Shown here one piece after another: positions 60,871-64,000 of a DNA stretch of 64,000 nt; the stretch's first letter is position 1; each line of letters starts with the position of its first letter. The stretch covers positions 1 to 64,000 of the forward strand of contig NZ_FQVI01000002.1 of NCBI RefSeq assembly GCF_900129135.1, read 5' to 3'. The notes beneath the pieces are model-generated. The model ran no database searches. It saw only the letters and a list, made by a program, of their open reading frames with translations, and was not told where the DNA came from. This DNA is from Lactonifactor longoviformis DSM 17459 (GTDB lineage: Bacteria; Bacillota; Clostridia; Lachnospirales; Lachnospiraceae). The translations under genes and the position numbers were made by a program.

Positions 60871-61928
60871 ATCTCTGCCCCCAGTACGATAAGGAGTACA
60901 GCGGCAGCAACTAAAAAAGTCTGATTTAAAAGTGCCATAGGCGGCGGCGCTGTCTCAAAAAACTTTCCCGGAAAACGTACCATAATGGCCAGAGGTCTTC
61001 CATAATACCCATATTCTCCGTCCGGCCCTATGCTGCCCATATTGGAATAAATCAAATACAGAAACAAAAGAGGGACTGCCGGAAGCGGGTTTTTAAAGAT
61101 TAGGGCAGCTGCCCCATAAATGCTGGCAATCATCAGCATATTGGGCAGAATGTAAACAGACGCTGTTTTTATAAAATCTGCCATGCTTACCGGGAAGCCC
61201 GCCCTTCTCCCGAAGAATTCACAGAGTCCCCCAAAAAGTATTGTGAGAATCCCCCATACAGCAAGCATAGTGAGGAATCCTCCTCCGATTTTTCCACACA
61301 CATAAGCCGCAGGACTAATTGGCTTTGTGTGGAGCAGTTCATAGGTATCCTTCTTTGAATCACGGATAAATAAGAACGCTAAAAGCACAGAGGAAAAAAA
61401 GCCCATAAACAGCCCGCAGAAATCTGCAAACTTTCGTGAAAAATAATAGGAGAAGGAATGTTCCTCCAGGTTGGAGGCTATATATGCATTGGCCTCCTCA
61501 TATCCAGCTTTGTGGTATTCTGAGGTCTCATAATAATATTTCACTCCGTATTTTCCGTAAAACTCATACTTTTCTGACAGTTCTGCCTCCATCTCCTCTA
61601 TGGACAATCCTCTTTGTCTCATATCCTCCAGAATACCGTCAGCCTCCTGTTCCGTAATGCCTTTTGTCTCCGCCAAATCTTTTTTTATCTTTTCGCAGGC
61701 CAGTGCCATCTGCTCTTCTTTGGACGAAAGCACATAGCCATCTGTGATATCAGCGTCTCCAATGTTTTCCGGTTTCTGTGCCTCAATGTCTTTTTCCGTT
61801 TGGTAATAATGGATTCCCAAATATGGATTCAGTATCTGATACAGTTGAAAGATAATAAATGCCAGGCCAATCCATAAAACAGGATTTTTAAAATAATTTT
61901 TCAGTTCTCGTTTGATTATTGCTTTCAT
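60846..61928 (-). CDS. ABC-2 type transporter permease (first)
   Basis: 360 residues. TM1 (NPVLWIGLAFIIFQLYQIL), a large outside loop (about 40-165, charged helices), then five or more membrane helices (FADFCGLFMGFFSSVLLAFLFIRDSKKDTYELLHTKP is typical ABC-2). First gene of the ABC operon; a terminator separates it from the two-component genes upstream, so any control by them would act on its own promoter. Confidence 0.85.
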   Translation of the reverse strand: MKAIIKRELKNYFKNPVLWIGLAFIIFQLYQILNPYLGIHYYQTEKDIEAQKPENIGDADITDGYVLSSKEEQMALACEKIKKDLAETKGITEQEADGILEDMRQRGLSIEEMEAELSEKYEFYGKYGVKYYYETSEYHKAGYEEANAYIASNLEEHSFSYYFSRKFADFCGLFMGFFSSVLLAFLFIRDSKKDTYELLHTKPISPAAYVCGKIGGGFLTMLAVWGILTILFGGLCEFFGRRAGFPVSMADFIKTASVYILPNMLMIASIYGAAALIFKNPLPAVPLLFLYLIYSNMGSIGPDGEYGYYGRPLAIMVRFPGKFFETAPPPMALLNQTFLVAAAVLLIVLGAEIWRRRRFY

Positions 61929-61979
61929 ATTTCCCCGCCTTTCCTTTTGTTACTTATAGAATAACGGGAATTTCCCAAC

Positions 61980-62018
61980 AAAAAAACAATGCAGGAAAAT
62001 CTCTTCTGATTCTCCTGC
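61980..62018 (-). terminator. Terminator after the histidine kinase gene
   Basis: GCAGGAGAATC and GATTTTCCTGC (one G:U) pair around a 6-base loop, followed by ATTGTTTTTTTG on the minus strand. Confidence 0.88.
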
Positions 62019-62033
62019 ACACAACATTCCGCT

Positions 62034-63215
62034 CTACTCTCCTGTTCTGAAAACAGCTTTTACCACTGCACCTCCGTCTCTCTGATTCCCTGTCAAAAGC
62101 CTTCCCCCATGCTTCTCACAGTACACCCGGCTGATATACATTCCCATGCCGAAGTGCTGGAGATCGTCCTGTGGATTGGAGTGATAGTATGCCTTTGTGA
62201 CCTGCTCCTGGCTCTCTGTAAATCCACTTCCGTCATCTGATACAGAAATTACCAGTTCTCTCCCCTCTGCCCGGATTTCCACCTGGACCAATCTCTCAGC
62301 ATATCGGAATGCATTGGATAAAAGATTATCTGTCACCTCCAGTATCACTTCCCGATCAGCTGTTATTTTTTTGTCTGCTGACGTTTGTATGATATGGCTC
62401 TCCCTGCCTGCCTCCTTTTGAAGTATCTGTGCAATTCTGAGAATTTCATCTGTAAGGGAGGAGAGCGCGAACTCCCTGCATTCTATCCTGCGCGCCTCAA
62501 GTCTGGACAGCTTCTGCATGGTTCCGATAAACTTATCCATGCGCTCGATCTGTTCCATTCCCCCCTGCAGCATCTCCAAAATTTTCTTCTGTTCGAGAAT
62601 ACCCTCGGGAATGAATTCCAGCATCATTTCCTGATATCCTCTGAGAACAGTCAGGGGAGAACGGATATCATGAGCAATGGCAGCACGGAGCGCCTTCTCC
62701 TCCTCCACCATATTCCACATATTCCTGTTGTTTTCTGCCAGGGACGCACGCATTTTTTCAAACTCCAGGCACAGCCTCCCCAGTTCATCCCTGCTGGCAT
62801 AGGTGATCCGAAAATCCAGTTCGTTCTTTCCTATCAGCTCTGATGCGTCTGTCAGTTCTCCCAGGGGTACCTTTATCTTATCCCTGTAAAACAGTATGAC
62901 AGCTCCAATCATACTAAAAAAGCAGGCTGCCAGGATACTGTAGGTTTCCAGAAAGTCACACAGCTCGGAGTAAAATCCGTCTGTTTTTGTCATTCTGTCT
63001 CTGCTGACTCTGGCCACATCAACGGTAAAATTTCCTTCCTCTTTTTGTATGGCCTTCACATATGCATCTTCATCAATATACTTTATCCATATCTGCCGCT
63101 GGGCTTGTTCTGCAATCCCCATAACAGCTGCTCCGGCGAGAAATCCCAGGATTAGGCTTACCGTCAGGTACAGTACAATCGTTTTCCTTATAGATAAGTT
63201 TCTTATTGTTTCCAT
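62034..63215 (-). CDS. Membrane sensor histidine kinase
   Basis: 393 residues. TM1 (about 12-32), an outside segment of about 55 residues, TM2 (about 90-110), HAMP (about 112-165), H-box RAAIAHDIRSPLTVLRGY (phospho-His), then N box DNLLSNAFRYAERLV and G boxes SDDGSGF and FGMGMYI. It overlaps the regulator gene by 13 bases. It probably controls the ABC operon next door (inference from position). Confidence 0.92.
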   Translation of the reverse strand: METIRNLSIRKTIVLYLTVSLILGFLAGAAVMGIAEQAQRQIWIKYIDEDAYVKAIQKEEGNFTVDVARVSRDRMTKTDGFYSELCDFLETYSILAACFFSMIGAVILFYRDKIKVPLGELTDASELIGKNELDFRITYASRDELGRLCLEFEKMRASLAENNRNMWNMVEEEKALRAAIAHDIRSPLTVLRGYQEMMLEFIPEGILEQKKILEMLQGGMEQIERMDKFIGTMQKLSRLEARRIECREFALSSLTDEILRIAQILQKEAGRESHIIQTSADKKITADREVILEVTDNLLSNAFRYAERLVQVEIRAEGRELVISVSDDGSGFTESQEQVTKAYYHSNPQDDLQHFGMGMYISRVYCEKHGGRLLTGNQRDGGAVVKAVFRTGE

Positions 63216-63877
63216 CGGTAGCCCATCCCCCAGACTGTTTCTATATATTCTGTCTCTGTATACTGCCCGGTCTTCTTCCGGATACGCCGCACCAGTTCTG
63301 TAACCACCCGGCTGTCCCCCTCGCCGTCATATCCGCAGACCTTTTCATAGATCCGCTCCTTGTCAAATACCTGCCCCGGATTCATGGAAAGGAATTCCAT
63401 AATATCGTACTCCAGCTTTGTAAGCTCCAGATACGTTTCTCCGATCTGCACCCTCTTGGCCGTGTAGTCAATCAGCAGGCCATCTCTGAACCGGTAATCT
63501 GGTTTTGCCTTATGCCTTTCTTCACGCTTAAGATGAGCTGTAATTCTGGCTTCCAGTTCTCTTAAGCTGAAGGGCTTCAGGATATAGTCATCGCCCCCGG
63601 ACAGCAGTCCATTTACCCGATCCTGCTCTTCTGCCTTAGCCGTAAGAAAGATGATCGGACAGGAGATTTTGTCCCGGATCTGCCGGCACACTTCCAGTCC
63701 GTCCATCTTCGGCATGTTTACATCCAGCAGCAGAATATCCGGCTGCAGCCGTATTCTCTCCACTGCCTCCCAGCCGTTCTCAGCGGTAATTACGGAATAG
63801 CCTTTTATTTCAAAATAATTCCTCAGCATTTTCAGCAGCTCTTTATCGTCATCTACCATCAAAATTTTGTACTCCAT
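63203..63877 (-). CDS. OmpR/PhoB-family response regulator
   Basis: 224 residues. Receiver domain with VDDD pocket, Asp51 region (ILLLDVNMPKMDG), Thr and Lys (LTAKA, LKPFS); C-terminal winged helix (LTKLEYDIMEFLSMNPGQVFDKERIYEKV...VVTELVRRIRKKTG, ending VWGMGYRW). Start ATG 63877 follows AGAGGTGATGATATC. Partner of the overlapping kinase gene. Confidence 0.95.
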   Translation of the reverse strand: MEYKILMVDDDKELLKMLRNYFEIKGYSVITAENGWEAVERIRLQPDILLLDVNMPKMDGLEVCRQIRDKISCPIIFLTAKAEEQDRVNGLLSGGDDYILKPFSLRELEARITAHLKREERHKAKPDYRFRDGLLIDYTAKRVQIGETYLELTKLEYDIMEFLSMNPGQVFDKERIYEKVCGYDGEGDSRVVTELVRRIRKKTGQYTETEYIETVWGMGYRWKQ

Positions 63878-64000
63878 GATATCATCACCTCTGATCTAGT
63901 ATACACCGGAAAAAGCAATAAAAAAACAACAGCCGGAACTGCGTATCGTCTGGATGCAGTTTCTACTCCCAGCGAAAGAACCGGACAGCAATCCCTCCGC
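63878..64000. other. Right-edge intergenic stretch
   Basis: Minus strand TATACT at 63899-63904 could be the -10 box of the two-component operon. An AACTGC...GCAGTT hairpin with a nearby T run on the minus strand may end an upstream gene outside the window. No coding frame is evident. Confidence 0.4.

Overview
The window looks like chromosome from a gut-type Lachnospiraceae (Clostridia). The support is: strong AGGAGG-type ribosome sites, TTGACA/TATAAT promoters, a GntR-LacI type AraR with araABD, secreted glycosidases with Gram-positive cell-wall-binding (choline-binding-like, GW/WYY) repeats, CheC/CheD chemotaxis proteins, and an AIM24/OPT/PqqD gene complement. Genus and species cannot be read from the sequence.

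Layout. (a) 1-12,240: three secreted surface proteins on the minus strand: a modular GH127/146 beta-L-arabinofuranosidase (cut by the left edge), a non-catalytic protein built from the same accessory domains, and a protein with two GH43 domains. All end in about 20-residue wall-binding repeats. (b) 12,241-17,660: operon araR-araA-araB-araD, with a cluster of TACAAG/CTTGTA inverted repeats over the araR promoter and leader. Together (a) and (b) suggest arabinan degradation at the surface and entry of L-arabinose into the pentose phosphate pathway; no arabinose transporter is in the window. (c) 17,668-22,373: housekeeping genes (fused membrane/spermidine-synthase-like protein, AIM24, PAP2-like protein with a divergent TetR regulator, a small Cys-motif protein, LMW tyrosine phosphatase). 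(d) 22,631-29,013: defence island with a type III restriction-modification system (mod, res), an upstream candidate PD-(D/E)xK nuclease gene and a Fic-family gene that appears to have lost its catalytic core. (e) 29,261-32,308: a secreted metallo-beta-lactamase-fold protein with wall-binding repeats, and a MATE exporter.

(f) 32,415-42,630: a siphovirus-type tail cassette and nothing else of a phage. It has a putative tail terminator, tail tube, two assembly chaperones, a small zinc-ribbon protein, a short tape measure, Dit, a large tail-tip protein with an S74 chaperone domain, and a collagen-like fibre. Upstream sits an ArpU/sigma-region-4-like activator whose promoter (TTGACA-17-TATTAT) carries a near-consensus Gram-positive LexA (SOS) box. 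There are no head, packaging, integrase, replication or recognisable lysis genes, and host genes flank it on both sides. This is the architecture expected of an SOS-inducible F-type tailocin, and it is the most interesting candidate system in the window; a decayed prophage is the main alternative.

(g) 42,711-45,887: OPT-family peptide transporter with a PqqD-like partner, and an AraC/GyrI-like regulator. (h) 45,949-56,439: one long minus-strand chemosensory operon: two small CheW-like proteins, CheR, CheY, one MCP, CheC, CheD, a receiver-GGDEF diguanylate cyclase, CheA, CheW and a Cache-GGDEF-EAL protein. It couples a chemotaxis-type signalling array to making and breaking c-di-GMP, comparable in logic to the Wsp system but with CheC/CheD and no CheB. 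(i) 56,521-64,000: PucR-type regulator divergent from a URO-D-family methyltransferase-like gene, an ABC transporter operon, and an OmpR-type two-component system.
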